Below are positions 15,820 through 25,699 of a stretch of 64,000 nt of DNA, one piece after another. A program made the position numbers and the translations under genes. Each line of letters begins with the position of its first letter. Within the stretch, counting starts at the first letter, position 1. The notes beneath the pieces are model-generated. The model did no database searches. It saw only the letters and a program-made list of their open reading frames with translations, and was not told the origin of the DNA. Source of the DNA: an uncultured Verrucomicrobiales bacterium (GTDB lineage: Bacteria; Verrucomicrobiota; Verrucomicrobiia; Verrucomicrobiales; DEV007); the NCBI GenBank assembly GCA_937891465.1, contig CALAHF010000017.1, positions 1 through 64,000 on the forward strand, given 5' to 3'.

Positions 15820-18800
15820 TTACTCCGGCCAAGCGCCTTTTGACAACACGGCTCCCACCTTCAGTTTTGAGGGATCGATTGCGACGTGTTTCACCCGCTG
15901 ACGCATCCACGTGTAACTCATGTGAACGAGGCCGTCTTTGGACTGAATCATCGCTGGGTAGGAAAATTCTCCTTTTTCTTCAAATTCAACAATCGCCGCC
16001 GCTTTCCAGATTTTGCCGTCATCGCTGATCGCCAGATTGAGTGTATTTCGCTTGCCCCAACCGTCTTTTCTGGCGCCACCGGTATGATTGTAAAGCAGCA
16101 GGTGCCGACCATCAGCAAGCGTCAGGGCTTCGATTCCCGAATTGTTGTTCGGCAAATCCATCGCTTTCAGCGAAGTCCAGGTTTCGCCATTGTCCTTTGA
16201 AGAACTCTCGACGATCACTTCGTTTTTCGAGCGGCTGAGCGCCTGAATGGTGCCGTCAGCATGCGTCAATAGACTCGGCTGAATAACTTGGAATGGCTGC
16301 TCTTTTTGCTCAATACGCTTCCACGAATCTCCAATTTCCATTTTGTCGAAGTCGGAGAGAATTTCAAAATGATCACGCCAATCGCCGCCGTGTTCAGTCG
16401 ACGATGGACACAGCAACTTTCCATTTGGCAGAAGGAGCGGCTTTGATCGGACGGGTCCGTGAATGGATTCCGGTAAACGGCGACGATCACGGAATGAACG
16501 ACCACGATCATAACTGAGCATCACCTCGCCCCACCAATCGGCTGGGTTTGGGCCGACTTTAAAAAACAACATCGTCGGTTCATCGCCGGGAGGTTGAAAA
16601 AGAACTGGGTTCCAGCACGGATACCGCAATCCTTCGTGTTGGATTCCATTAGCTGCTTCCTGAGGAGACGACCAACCGCCGCCATCGTTGTAGCTCACCC
16701 AAATACCGACATCTTTGTCTTTCTCTCGCGTTCCGCCGAAAAATGCAGAAACGAGCCCTCGCGGGGTTTCGCAAATCGTCGAGGCGTGGCACTGCGGAAA
16801 TTTTGCTTTTGTGAAAACGAAGTCTTCTTTCACAAGTCCCGGGAAACCCGCCGCTTCGGGTTTCTTCGGCTCGCGAGCCTTCAATTTGTCGGCGTCGAAC
16901 TGAACGGTGTCTTCGTGTTTGATGAAATAAATCCGTCCGTTCTCCGATCCCACGAGCAAGTCAGGCTTTCCGTTTTTATCGAAATCACACACCGCTGGGC
17001 TGCTTGTATGTCCCGCCACATTTCGCTTCGCGAGGTTGCCTATCTTTTTCAAAACGACTGTTCCAGGCTTGTCGCCATCCTTGCAATTCCGCCACCACGT
17101 TGCGTTTTCGGAGTTCGTCAGAACGTCGAGCCTTCCATCTCCATCCCAGTCAACAACTGCCAGCTTGTAACGTCCTGAACGCCCTGCCGATTGCTTATTG
17201 ATCCGCAACGGCTGCAAATCTTCATCCAGAAAAATACGATCCGGCCCATCGCTTTTTTGTTCACGAAGCGTGAGATAACCTTCGCGATCCAACCCCACGA
17301 TATCCATCGACTTGTCGCCATTCCAATCAATCGCGATTGGCGTGGTGCGCCATTGAGTCGTGGGTTCGGAATCCGTTTTGTTCCACCAATACCAGTTGGG
17401 GTTGGTTTGTGGTTCGAGGTTGAGAGGTTGTTCGATCAATTGCAAAGCATCTGACATACTTTTCCCGTGCCCGATGTTCGGAGAGGTCTTTTCAAGTCGA
17501 ACCAGCTTTCCCCAGATACCATTCACCAAAAGATCAGGTTCTCTGTTAGAATCCCAATCAACTACACTCAGCGTCGTATATCCCCACTTAGCCTCAGCCG
17601 GTCCTTGAATTGAACCATTCGTTCCCGCTAAAATCCGAAATGGAGCATCACCAGTTTTAATCAACTTCACGTCTGACCACTTTGGACCGGAGTCGGTATT
17701 TCCCAGGTTTTCGAAAACTCCGATGTTTCCTGCAGTATTGCCTGAAACGATATCCTCATCGCCGTCACCATCCCAATCATAAGCAAACGGTGTCGCGAGC
17801 GCTCCAAATTTCAGCGTATCGGCCTCTTCTTTAAAATAGGCTGGCTGTGCAAATTCCGGCGTTCCCGCGTTCTTTTTACCGCCCACATTTTCCACCAAAG
17901 CAACGCGCCCATCCTCATCACCGACGATCAAATCCATGTCGCCATCCTGATCCCAATCGAACGCAGTCGGTGTGATCATTTGCAAATCCATCACCAGCGG
18001 CTTGCCGTCGCTCGCGTTTAACTTTTCACCAGCCCCATAATTCGGCAACTTGCGCGTTCCGATGTTTTCAAAATAGGTGAAGCCGTCCATGAATTCACCG
18101 CAGAGCAGGTCCAAATCGCCGTCGTCATCAAAGTCGGCAAAGTTCGGGCTAGGCCAGCCGTAAACGTCGACATCGCCGCCGCCGGCTTTGATTTTTTCCG
18201 CGTTTTTAGAATATTTTGGCTTCGCGTCGGTGCCTTCGTTTTCGACAAAATAAACGTAACCGTGAAGCGGACCATTGCGCCAGCGCCCGCTCGAGTCGTA
18301 GGCGTGATCCCACACGTAATCGGTCCAATCACCCACGCCGATGCACAAATCGTGATCACCATCGCCGTCGTAATCCACGTAGCGCCACATGTTTCCGCGC
18401 ACTCCATTTTTGTGAACATTCGTTGTGGAATGAATCTTCGTTGGCTTGGCGAAATTGAATTTTCCATCGTCGCCGCGCACCATTTCGTAGCCTGGCTTTA
18501 AAATACGAGGCTTCCCGTCCACGTAGCTGACTTGGAAATTGTGGGTTGTTTTACCAATGTGAACCCCAGCTTTGAAAACCGGCATTTTCACCTTCGGGTC
18601 ATCGCTCGTGTTTTCGAAATAATAGACGCCGTTGGTCGGTTTATCCGGACACGCCACGAGCAAATCAAAATCGCCATCACCGTCATAATCCATCGGCATC
18701 GGCCATGCCCACAGGCCAACTCCGAGATCAACTTTGAGGCCAGGGTTGTTGTATTTCAGCGGTTGCAGCTTCCACTCGTCATCCGCCGAAAAAGCGGAGA

Positions 18801-18840
18801 TCGCGAGTGCAGAAAATAGGCAAAAAAGCGGGGTTTTCAT
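15820..18840 (-). CDS. Secreted FG-GAP/VCBS repeat protein with C-terminal BNR (sialidase-like) domain
   Basis: The 1006-residue protein has a signal peptide (MKTPLFCLFSALAISAFS). Many FG-GAP/VCBS repeats with Ca-binding DxDGDGDxD loops follow (MDYDGDGDFDLL, FDDDGDLDLL, DWDQDGDMDLI and more) to about residue 650. The C-terminal 340 residues are a BNR/sialidase-like propeller with Asp-boxes SYNDGGGW, SYDRGRSF, SKDNGETW and SDDGKIW. The canonical FRIP motif of GH33 is not visible, so the activity may differ from sialidase. It would act outside the cytoplasm on a glycan or bind one. GntR lies 21 bases upstream on the same strand, so they are likely co-transcribed. Confidence 0.9.
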   Translation of the reverse strand: MKTPLFCLFSALAISAFSADDEWKLQPLKYNNPGLKVDLGVGLWAWPMPMDYDGDGDFDLLVACPDKPTNGVYYFENTSDDPKVKMPVFKAGVHIGKTTHNFQVSYVDGKPRILKPGYEMVRGDDGKFNFAKPTKIHSTTNVHKNGVRGNMWRYVDYDGDGDHDLCIGVGDWTDYVWDHAYDSSGRWRNGPLHGYVYFVENEGTDAKPKYSKNAEKIKAGGGDVDVYGWPSPNFADFDDDGDLDLLCGEFMDGFTYFENIGTRKLPNYGAGEKLNASDGKPLVMDLQMITPTAFDWDQDGDMDLIVGDEDGRVALVENVGGKKNAGTPEFAQPAYFKEEADTLKFGALATPFAYDWDGDGDEDIVSGNTAGNIGVFENLGNTDSGPKWSDVKLIKTGDAPFRILAGTNGSIQGPAEAKWGYTTLSVVDWDSNREPDLLVNGIWGKLVRLEKTSPNIGHGKSMSDALQLIEQPLNLEPQTNPNWYWWNKTDSEPTTQWRTTPIAIDWNGDKSMDIVGLDREGYLTLREQKSDGPDRIFLDEDLQPLRINKQSAGRSGRYKLAVVDWDGDGRLDVLTNSENATWWRNCKDGDKPGTVVLKKIGNLAKRNVAGHTSSPAVCDFDKNGKPDLLVGSENGRIYFIKHEDTVQFDADKLKAREPKKPEAAGFPGLVKEDFVFTKAKFPQCHASTICETPRGLVSAFFGGTREKDKDVGIWVSYNDGGGWSSPQEAANGIQHEGLRYPCWNPVLFQPPGDEPTMLFFKVGPNPADWWGEVMLSYDRGRSFRDRRRLPESIHGPVRSKPLLLPNGKLLCPSSTEHGGDWRDHFEILSDFDKMEIGDSWKRIEQKEQPFQVIQPSLLTHADGTIQALSRSKNEVIVESSSKDNGETWTSLKAMDLPNNNSGIEALTLADGRHLLLYNHTGGARKDGWGKRNTLNLAISDDGKIWKAAAIVEFEEKGEFSYPAMIQSKDGLVHMSYTWMRQRVKHVAIDPSKLKVGAVLSKGAWPE

Positions 18841-18861
18841 AGTGTGATTCGTTTTTAAAAA

Positions 18862-19563
18862 TTACTCAGCCCACCAGCGATCAGTGGATTCGTCGTCCGC
18901 TTCGGCAAGCGTCAGATCGAGGCTGTTTCTGATGTGACGCAGCATTGCGTCATGCGCGGAACTCGTTTCTCCAGATTGAATGGCCAAAGTAATTGCTTCG
19001 TGTTCAGTCTGGGTTTGCTCAAGAATTTCGAGCTGAAACTCGTGGCGATCAGCTTGAAAAATTCGGGTCAAAATGTGAGAATCTCCCACGACTTTCACCA
19101 TGCGGCGATTTCGCGAGGCTTCGATAATCGTCATGTGAAATCCCAAATCCAGCGCGTGGAATTGTTTCGCAATTTCCTGACTCGCCGTCGCATTTCCCGA
19201 TTTTCGGACATCTTCAACCAAGGCGGCTGATGCTTTCAAATTTTCGGTTAATTCCGCGATTTGCCGTTCGCTGATTCGTTCAGCAGCACGCGCCGCTGCA
19301 TACGATTCCAACGCCTCCCGAAGCTCATACAACTCAATGGCCTCATCTCGCGTCAGCTCGCGAACGACCGCTCCCAACTGAGGAACCAATTCGACAAATC
19401 CTTCACTGGCAAGTTGCCCCACCGCCTCGCGAACCGGCGTCGCACTGATCCCGATTTCTTTTCCAATCGTCCCATAAGAAAGCCTTGATCCAGGCGAAAC
19501 CGTGCCATCCAGCAATTTTTTGCGAATGTGGCGATAGGCCCGTTGTGAGTAATTAGCCGACAT
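18862..19563 (-). CDS. GntR-family transcriptional regulator with FCD domain
   Basis: The 233-residue regulator has a winged helix-turn-helix in residues 1-70 (AYRHIRKKLLDGTVSPGSRL, then GISATPVREAVGQLASEGFV) and a FadR C-terminal helical domain (ELYELREALESYAAARAA, FHMTIIEASRNRRM). FCD members bind small organic acids, often through a metal held by Asp/His residues. First in a leftward set with the sialidase-like protein and a DASS anion transporter, it probably controls these genes in response to an acid metabolite. The start is ATG 19563; a palindromic repeat copy lies about 75 bases upstream. Confidence 0.92.
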   Translation of the reverse strand: MSANYSQRAYRHIRKKLLDGTVSPGSRLSYGTIGKEIGISATPVREAVGQLASEGFVELVPQLGAVVRELTRDEAIELYELREALESYAAARAAERISERQIAELTENLKASAALVEDVRKSGNATASQEIAKQFHALDLGFHMTIIEASRNRRMVKVVGDSHILTRIFQADRHEFQLEILEQTQTEHEAITLAIQSGETSSAHDAMLRHIRNSLDLTLAEADDESTDRWWAE

Positions 19564-19878
19564 GGATATAGAAGCCTATAGAGTTCATCAAAAATTCATG
19601 CAAGCAAAATGCAGCCTGCTACGCGATTACGCAAATCACGATCCAATAGGGTTCGATCAATGAACCAATACGGTAAGTTCGACGAACAGACCCTGTTGCT
19701 TCGTACGTGAGATGCAAGTTCAACACTCGGCCTCGTTTTGACAAAAAAAGACATGCCAAGCCACAAAAACCGGCCGAAAAATGAGTCTTTTTATGAAGTC
19801 AGAATTGTAGTATATTTATTTCCCCGCAAATTAGAGGTTGCGGCTTGGGATTGAACATTTTCGAAACAACAACAGGTT
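19564..19878. other. Divergent intergenic region with repeat copy
   Basis: This 315-base gap separates GntR and the Q/P-rich protein gene. It holds a diverged palindrome copy (19639-19704). After it lies an AT-rich stretch with TTGACA at 19738-19743 and a TATATT at 19811-19816; these two are too far apart to be one promoter. No coding frame is convincing. Confidence 0.5.
19639..19704. repeat. Dispersed palindrome family, copy D
   Basis: Three half-sites: GATCCAATAGGGTTCGATC, AACCAATACGGTAAGTTCG (one change in the core) and the inverted AGACCCTGTTGCTTCG. The copy is more diverged than those near lpxB. Confidence 0.75.
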
Positions 19879-20967
19879 ATGAGTGAAGGATCAACAGCTC
19901 CGGTAGCTGCAAAAAACAACACAGGCACGATCGCATTGGTCGTTGCTGGAATCTTACTGTTTGTCGTTTGCGCGATGCTCTACAAAGACGTCGTAGACTC
20001 AAAACTGGAGAAAGAACGAGCCAGTTGGGGAGACCGCCCACAGCAGCCTTACGCGCAAAATCAGCAAAACGGTTATGCCCAGCAGGGACAACAAGGGCAG
20101 CAGTTTGCGCCACAAAATCCAAATGGACAGTTTACGCAAGGGCAGCAACAGCCTTACCAAAACCCCAACCAGCAACAACCTTACCAAAATCAGGGTAACC
20201 AGAATTATCAACCTCCGGTGGTAAAAAACAGTCAGAATCCGGCAGGTGCACCAGCAGCCGTAACTCCACCACCGGTTGATGTTTTTACCGGTGGCACCAC
20301 ACCAGCGGCTCCTGCACCTCCAAGTCCAGAACTTGAGCGCCGCAAACGGGAACTTGAGCAACGCCGCCAGGAACAAATGATCGCGCACCAGCAAATCGCG
20401 GCGCTTCGCAATGGAGGTTCTACACCGATCACGTCGAGCGAGACAGGTATCACTCCACCGCCCGGTTTTCCATTAGCAAGTAATCCCGGGTCAGCAGTGG
20501 TGTCCGCCGGGGGAAGACCGGGAACTATTGTTCCCAGTGGTTCGGAAGCAACCGGCGGAGTCGCTTACGGCGAAGAGCTTCTGAAATCGATTGACCCGAC
20601 TACTATGTCTCCGGAAAAGTATCTGGAGTATAAAACGAAGGTCGCAGCCGATGCCGCGAAAATCCGTAAAGAAATCCAGAAACAGGACGCCGCGATTGCC
20701 CGCGTTCAGAATTCACCCGCGATCGCTCAGGTGAAATTGTATGACTCCCAGTGGAACTTTGTAGAGATCAACGGTGGAAAAGATCGCAACCTTCAGATGA
20801 AGCAGCGGCTCACAATTCGCCGCGGAACGAAAATTCTTGGCGTGATCGAAATCACTGAACTGGGTGATGATTACGCCGTTGGAGAGCTCAAAACTGCCAA
20901 CAGCCGCCGCGACGACAAATTGAAGCCGCAAGCCGGGGATGATTTGATTCCCGCAGAGCTTTTTTGA
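19879..20967 (+). CDS. Membrane-anchored Gln/Pro-rich hypothetical protein
   Basis: I do not recognise this 362-residue protein. One transmembrane helix lies at residues 14-34 (TIALVVAGILLFVVCAML). A low-complexity region (about 50-150) follows, rich in Gln, Asn, Pro and Tyr with near-repeats of QQPYQN. Then come a charged helix (ELERRKRELEQRRQEQMIAH), a Gly/Pro linker, a second helix (EYKTKVAADAAKIRKEIQKQ) and a small beta domain at the C-terminus (QRLTIRRGTKILGVIEITEL). The plan suggests a periplasmic protein tethered to the inner membrane. dcd follows 45 bases later in the same direction. Confidence 0.75.
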   Translation: MSEGSTAPVAAKNNTGTIALVVAGILLFVVCAMLYKDVVDSKLEKERASWGDRPQQPYAQNQQNGYAQQGQQGQQFAPQNPNGQFTQGQQQPYQNPNQQQPYQNQGNQNYQPPVVKNSQNPAGAPAAVTPPPVDVFTGGTTPAAPAPPSPELERRKRELEQRRQEQMIAHQQIAALRNGGSTPITSSETGITPPPGFPLASNPGSAVVSAGGRPGTIVPSGSEATGGVAYGEELLKSIDPTTMSPEKYLEYKTKVAADAAKIRKEIQKQDAAIARVQNSPAIAQVKLYDSQWNFVEINGGKDRNLQMKQRLTIRRGTKILGVIEITELGDDYAVGELKTANSRRDDKLKPQAGDDLIPAELF

Positions 20968-21012
20968 CAAACGGGCTCCCCTTCCCTATCGGTGTCGAAG
21001 AAAACGAAATTC

Positions 21013-21549
21013 ATGATTCTTTCCGACGCCGAAATTCTCGAAGCCATCAACGATGGAAATATTGTGGTCGATCCCTACGACCGCGACTGTCTGGGCACGA
21101 ACAGCTACGATGTCCACCTTTCCAAGCACCTCGCCACGTATTCAAATCGCGTGCTGGACGCCAAGAAACACAACAAGATCGAGCATTTCGAAATCCCGCC
21201 CGAAGGCTTTGTTTTGGAGCCGCAAATCAATTATCTCGGTTCGACCGTCGAATACACCGAGACGCATAACACGGTGCCTTTCCTCGAAGGAAAAAGCAGT
21301 GTCGGCCGCCTCGGAATGGACATTCACGCGACGGCAGGAAAAGGCGACGTTGGGTTTTGCAATCACTGGACACTTGAGATTTCCGTAAAACAGCCCGTTC
21401 GCGTTTACGAAGGCATGCCGGTTGGGCAGCTGATTTATTTCAAGGTTTCCGGAGAAGTCCTGACGCCTTACAGCTCGAAAAAATCTGCAAAATACAACGA
21501 ACGCACTCCACTTCCGGTTGAGTCGATGATGTGGAAGAATAAGTTCTGA
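21013..21549 (+). CDS. dcd: dCTP deaminase
   Basis: The 178-residue enzyme deaminates dCTP to dUTP for thymidylate synthesis. The family start MILSDAEILEAI is intact, followed by LGTNSYDVHLS, FLEGKSSVGRLGM with the phosphate-binding SSVGRLG, and the dUTPase-like core HATAGKGDVGFCNHWTLEIS with the catalytic Glu. The C-terminal YNERTPLPVESMMWK is somewhat unusual. A GTG at 20992 would add seven residues; ATG 21013 gives the standard start and is chosen. It converges with parE. Confidence 0.93.
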   Translation: MILSDAEILEAINDGNIVVDPYDRDCLGTNSYDVHLSKHLATYSNRVLDAKKHNKIEHFEIPPEGFVLEPQINYLGSTVEYTETHNTVPFLEGKSSVGRLGMDIHATAGKGDVGFCNHWTLEISVKQPVRVYEGMPVGQLIYFKVSGEVLTPYSSKKSAKYNERTPLPVESMMWKNKF

Positions 21550-21567
21550 GAAGTCGTAGCGTCGACC

Positions 21568-23475
21568 TCAGGCAGCACTCACAACCTCAAGCTCGGCCCG
21601 TTCTTCCGGCGGCTCTTCTTCGATCACATCCGATTCCACCTTCAGGTTTTTGATGATGAATTCCTGACGTTGCGGCGTGTTTTTGCCCATGTAAAACGTT
21701 AGCAATTCTTCGACCGAACGATTTCGAGTCGGCATCTCGACCTGGTCGAGACGAATATCTTCGTCGATGAACAACGCAAATTCGTCGGGTGAAATTTCTC
21801 CAAGTCCCTTAAATCGAGTGATTTCAGGATTTGGCTTCAGCGCTTCAATCGCATTGACGCGTTCTTCATCGGTGTAGCAATAGCGCGTCTCTTTTTTATT
21901 CCGGACGCGGAAAAGTGGCGTTTCGAGAATGTAGAGATGGCCCTCGCGAATGAGGTCAGGGAAGAATTGAAGGAAAAATGTCAGCGTCAAAAGTCTAATG
22001 TGCATGCCATCAACATCGGCATCGGTCGCGAGAATAACCTTTTTATAACGAAGGCTTTCAAGGCCGTTCTCGATATCCAACGCGGACTGAAGCAGGTGAA
22101 ATTCCTCGTTTTGATAGACCACCGAACGAGACATGCCGAATGTGTTAAGCGGCTTTCCCCGAAGCGAAAATACGGCCTGGGTTTCCACATTTCGCGATTT
22201 CGTGATCGAACCGGAAGCGGAATCACCCTCGGTAATGAAAATCATCGTGTCATTCGCTCGCTTGTGGGACGAATTAAAATGCGCCTTGCAATCGCGCAGC
22301 TTTTTGTTGTGAACGCGCGCCGTTTTCGAACGCTCGCGGGCCATTTTCTTAATACCCTTCAGCTCTTTGCGCTCATGCTCAGAGCGCTGAATTTTATCGA
22401 GCATTTGCTCGGCCGTTTCCTTGCGGCGATGCATCAAGTTATCCAAATGCTGGCCGACAAAGTTACCAATAAATGACCGAATCGACTCACCATCAGGAGC
22501 CATGTGAGTCGATCCCAACTTCGTTTTTGTCTGCGATTCAAAAACAGGATCTTCAATTTTCACAGCAATCGCCGCGACGATTCCCGAACGAATATCGACC
22601 GCATCGTACTGCTTTTTAAAGTGAGTCCGCACCGTTGAAACAATCGCCTCGCGAAAAGACGCGAGATGCGTTCCACCCATGGTGGTGTGCTGGCCATTCA
22701 CGAAAGAGTAATATTCCTCGCCGTTTTGCTCAGTGTGGGAAAATGCGATTTCGATGTCCGGTCCCGAAAGGTGAACCGTCGGGTAGATCGTCTCCGCTTT
22801 GCTTTCCTCAAGGTTTTCAGTCAGCAAATCGAGCAATCCATTCTGCGATTTGAACTTCTTACCGTTCAACGTCAGAGTCAGACCCGTATTCAGATACGAG
22901 TAGTTTCGCATCATTGTTTCGATCGTCGCCATGTCCCAGTTGAACGTATCGAAAATTTCCTCATCTGGCTGAAAAACGACCAGTGTCCCGTTTTTCTCCC
23001 TCGTTTTGCGGGAACGTTTCATTTCCTCGACGACCAGGCCTTTGGCGAATTCCATCGCGCGGGTCTCGCCTTCGCGGAAACTCTGGATTTCAAAAAATCC
23101 GGACAAAAAGTTAACGGCTTTGATACCGACACCATTCAGGCCGACCGATTTCTTAAACGCCTCCGAATCGTATTTTGCGCCTGTATTGATGATCGATGCA
23201 CAATCCATCAACTTTCCCAATGGAATGCCGCGGCCGTAGTCTCGAACGCGCATGCATTTATCTTCCAGCTCAATCTCAATGACCTTGCCGTGGCCCATCA
23301 CGAACTCATCAATGCAGTTATCGATCGTCTCTTTCAGCAACACGTAAATACCGTCGTCCGACGAAGTTCCGTCTCCCAGCTTTCCGATGTACATCCCCGG
23401 TCGCAGGCGAATGTGTTCACGCGGCTCCAACGTGCGGATTTGGTCTTCAGTGTATTTTGGCTCGTTCGCAGGCAT
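21568..23475 (-). CDS. parE: DNA topoisomerase IV subunit B-like (type IIA ATPase subunit)
   Basis: The 635-residue protein has the GHKL ATPase start [43 protein letters not shown], and the Toprim motifs [11 protein letters not shown] and [12 protein letters not shown]. The segment [20 protein letters not shown] is closer to ParE-type than GyrB-type proteins, and the 170-residue insert of long GyrB forms is absent. With ParC it would decatenate chromosomes. No parC is in the window. ATG 23475 is preferred; a TTG at 23499 is the longer alternative. Whether it serves as gyrase or topo IV cannot be settled here. Confidence 0.9.
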   Translation of the reverse strand: MPANEPKYTEDQIRTLEPREHIRLRPGMYIGKLGDGTSSDDGIYVLLKETIDNCIDEFVMGHGKVIEIELEDKCMRVRDYGRGIPLGKLMDCASIINTGAKYDSEAFKKSVGLNGVGIKAVNFLSGFFEIQSFREGETRAMEFAKGLVVEEMKRSRKTREKNGTLVVFQPDEEIFDTFNWDMATIETMMRNYSYLNTGLTLTLNGKKFKSQNGLLDLLTENLEESKAETIYPTVHLSGPDIEIAFSHTEQNGEEYYSFVNGQHTTMGGTHLASFREAIVSTVRTHFKKQYDAVDIRSGIVAAIAVKIEDPVFESQTKTKLGSTHMAPDGESIRSFIGNFVGQHLDNLMHRRKETAEQMLDKIQRSEHERKELKGIKKMARERSKTARVHNKKLRDCKAHFNSSHKRANDTMIFITEGDSASGSITKSRNVETQAVFSLRGKPLNTFGMSRSVVYQNEEFHLLQSALDIENGLESLRYKKVILATDADVDGMHIRLLTLTFFLQFFPDLIREGHLYILETPLFRVRNKKETRYCYTDEERVNAIEALKPNPEITRFKGLGEISPDEFALFIDEDIRLDQVEMPTRNRSVEELLTFYMGKNTPQRQEFIIKNLKVESDVIEEEPPEERAELEVVSAA

Positions 23476-23570
23476 ATCCTTGGCAGAAAAGTTACCCAAC
23501 AGTATTTAGGAAAAGTTAAACAAATGCAACCTTTCCCTTCATCCTACCAGAAATAAGCCCAGACGTAAAA

Positions 23571-23837
23571 TCACGACTCCTTCTCCGCCAGCATATCACG
23601 AGCCCAATCGAGCGCTTTATCCAAGCTGCAACGCTCTAAAAAATGCTCCAGGCGAAAGGGGATCCGGTCTTTCAGCTGAACGTGAAGTTCACCAATCGCC
23701 TCTGATACATTTTTTAACTGCTCCAACTGCGCATCCGGGTCATTTTCCCGCAATTCCGAATCCCCAATCACGGAAATCCGTTGTTCTAACAGCGCAACCA
23801 GTTCGGAAATTTCAGCAGATGAAGCAGGATCAGACAT
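23571..23837 (-). CDS. Small helical hypothetical protein
   Basis: The 88-residue acidic protein (MSDPASSAEISELVALLEQR at the start) is predicted helical throughout, with heptad-like leucines (LVALLEQRISVIG, LEQLKNVSEAIGELHVQL). I do not recognise it. ATG 23837 is preferred; a longer TTG start would lie inside the palindrome copy that directly precedes it. It lies upstream of parE on the same strand, 95 bases away. Confidence 0.5.
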   Translation of the reverse strand: MSDPASSAEISELVALLEQRISVIGDSELRENDPDAQLEQLKNVSEAIGELHVQLKDRIPFRLEHFLERCSLDKALDWARDMLAEKES

Positions 23838-23937
23838 TTCACGAATCAACAGGGTATGATCGATGAATCAACCCTATTTGATCGAAATGGCTTTTCCAAT
23901 CAATAGAGTTCGATCATCGAACCGATACTGTTGGATC
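23838..23937. repeat. Dispersed palindrome family, copy E
   Basis: Two units: TTCACGAATCAACAGGGT paired with AATCAACCCTATTTGATCG (23838-23884), and CAATCAATAGAGTTCGATC paired with AACCGATACTGTTGGATC (23897-23936). The first unit touches the ATG of the small leftward gene (read as GTGAAATG on that strand). Confidence 0.85.
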
Positions 23938-24029
23938 AAAAATCGCAATTTCTCAACAATGAAAAGTTTAACTAATTCTAAGTTTCACCTTTCATAACCG
24001 ATGATCTGTGCCCTCATTTTGAACAAGTC

Positions 24030-25299
24030 ATGAAGAATCCCCCCCCTAATCATTTTAATTTTCTTTAGTATCACCGCACACGCCCAACTTGGAGGCTTGC
24101 CGCTCGGAGGAGCAGTGAACAATGTTACTAATTCAGCGAATTCAGTGGTTTCAACCGCGACCGGCACGCTGAATTCTCAACTCCAAAATTTGACCGGATT
24201 TCAAATCGATGGCGCCCTGACATCCTTGGGGCCAAGCCGGACATTGGTTTTCAGCCCTACAATTGTTGAAGCCCTCTCCGCAAACGGCCTGCCAGCTCCG
24301 ACAGCTCAACAAATTGGATCGTTTCAGGGCCTCACGGCAGCAACCCGTGAGATTGGTGGCCGACTTGCCGCTTTGCGGACCGGACGTTATCTCACCAGCT
24401 CCAGAAATGCACGGGCCAATGAGTTTTCTGGCTCAAAAAATCCAAAAAGTGAAATTACGATGCTCGATGATGGTCGTTGGTTCGAAATTCTCGTTCAGGG
24501 TGATGCAATGGATTTGGATCTCGATAATTTTGGCGCCGCAGACACGCTGGATCTCCGAACCTACGCAGCTTCAGTCGCGGTAGAGTACCACCCCAATCGG
24601 TATCAGGCACTCGGTGTTGCCGGATCATGGACTGAAACCGATGCGCAGCTCGGAAACGGCCTTGGCGACCCGCAAGTAAATGGTGCCGTGATTTCTGCGT
24701 ATGGTTCGTGGTATGACGGCCCATTTTACGTGGACGGCCTGATCGCCTGCGGCAAGATGCGGCACGATATTTCACGTACGGCACTGAACAAGCGCACCGC
24801 ATTTTCTGATACAGAAAGCAATTCACTTTCCCTTCAAGCAAACACCGGAGCAAATCTCGAAGTTGGAAAATCAGTTACGGGACTTTATTTGAGCGCCGAA
24901 TACACGCGTTCGGAGATCGATTCGTATTCAGAAAGTGGAGCGGGTCTTTTTAATATCGCGGTGAATGATCATGAGTCGGACTCTCTCAGTTCAGATCTCG
25001 GCTGACAGGTTGCGGTTCCGATTGAAACAGCGACGGGCTATTTTGCGCCTCACGTTCGGGTTGGTTAGGGGCATCAATATTTGCACAGCGACAAACCAGT
25101 CACGGCAACCTTGGTGTCCTTTCCAGCAAATACGTTATCGGCTAAACCCGTTGCGTCAGAGGACGATTATTTGATTTGGGGGGCAGGATTTATCCTCAGC
25201 AAAAATGAAAAATTCGATTTTCTCCTCGATTTCGAAACCGAGATTGCCGAAGACTTTTTGAAACAAGCGGGCACAATCTCACTTCGACTCCCCTTTTGA
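24030..25299 (+). pseudogene. Autotransporter beta-domain protein, interrupted by a C-tract frameshift and two in-frame stops
   Basis: The reading frame from 24034 gives a signal core LIILIFFSITAHA-Q and a protein of about 420 residues. Its C-terminal 280 residues look like an autotransporter barrel: alternating beta strands such as VAVEYHPNRYQALGVAGSW, AYGSWYDGPFYVDGLIACG, and a terminal LRLPF with Phe last. The only plausible start, ATG 24030, is one base out of frame because of an 8-C run (24039-24046); seven C would restore MKNPPLIILIFFSITAHAQ. Downstream, TGA at 25003-25005 and TAG at 25060-25062 break the barrel, yet the same frame continues with barrel-like sequence to 25299. It is decayed, phase-variable or misassembled. 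Confidence 0.75.
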
Positions 25300-25657
25300 C
25301 TGCGCGAATGCGAAATTCAGCCCTGCCATTTTTCGCTCGACGATGGCGGCAACATTGATTGCCGTTCTCGACGTTCCGACCCGGAGCCTCATCAAGATCG
25401 TTGATACTGATCGCAGGGATCCCGCAAAACCCATGCGAATCCTCGAAACCCTGCGCCCCGGTTTTCGATACGCTTCTGATCTGAATGTTGCTTCCACCAG
25501 TATAAGGAAGCCTGAGGTTCGGGTTGGCTGACCGTAAAATTTTCCCGTTCCGATCGAACCGCAATAAAAGACCGGCAGACGCCTGTCAGCCCCACTAATT
25601 CGCAACGACGTTTTCTCTGGGATTCAAAGAATGAGCCCTGACGCTACTTTGCGGGGT
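25300..25657. other. Intergenic stretch, no convincing gene
   Basis: Several open frames of about 100 codons exist on the - strand, but none shows a recognisable motif or a normal codon pattern, so I list no gene. A short stretch at 25516-25530 (AGGTTCGGGTTGGCT) resembles the end of the broken autotransporter around 25049, possibly relic duplication. Confidence 0.4.
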
Positions 25658-25660
25658 TGA

Positions 25661-25690
25661 CTCATCAATCAAACCCTGTTGAATTGAGGC
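25661..25690. repeat. Dispersed palindrome family, copy F (single half-site)
   Basis: CATCAATCAAACCCTGTTGAATTG keeps the AACCCTGTTG core of one half; the partner is missing. It lies just before the TTG start of the glycosyltransferase gene. Confidence 0.5.
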
Positions 25691-25699
25691 AACACAAAT

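Noticed and set aside
23571..23837. Exodeoxyribonuclease VII small subunit
   Set aside because: Size and helical content fit, but the family's conserved N-terminal pattern is not visible, so it stays hypothetical.
24001..24033. Ten-codon upstream frame before the autotransporter (MICALILNKS)
   Set aside because: Overlaps ATG 24030 as ATGA, but it is very short, lacks a clear ribosome-binding site, and the gene is broken anyway.
25196..25605. Two long - strand open frames in the gap after the autotransporter relic
   Set aside because: No recognisable motif or signal; low-grade composition; they overlap the end of the barrel frame.
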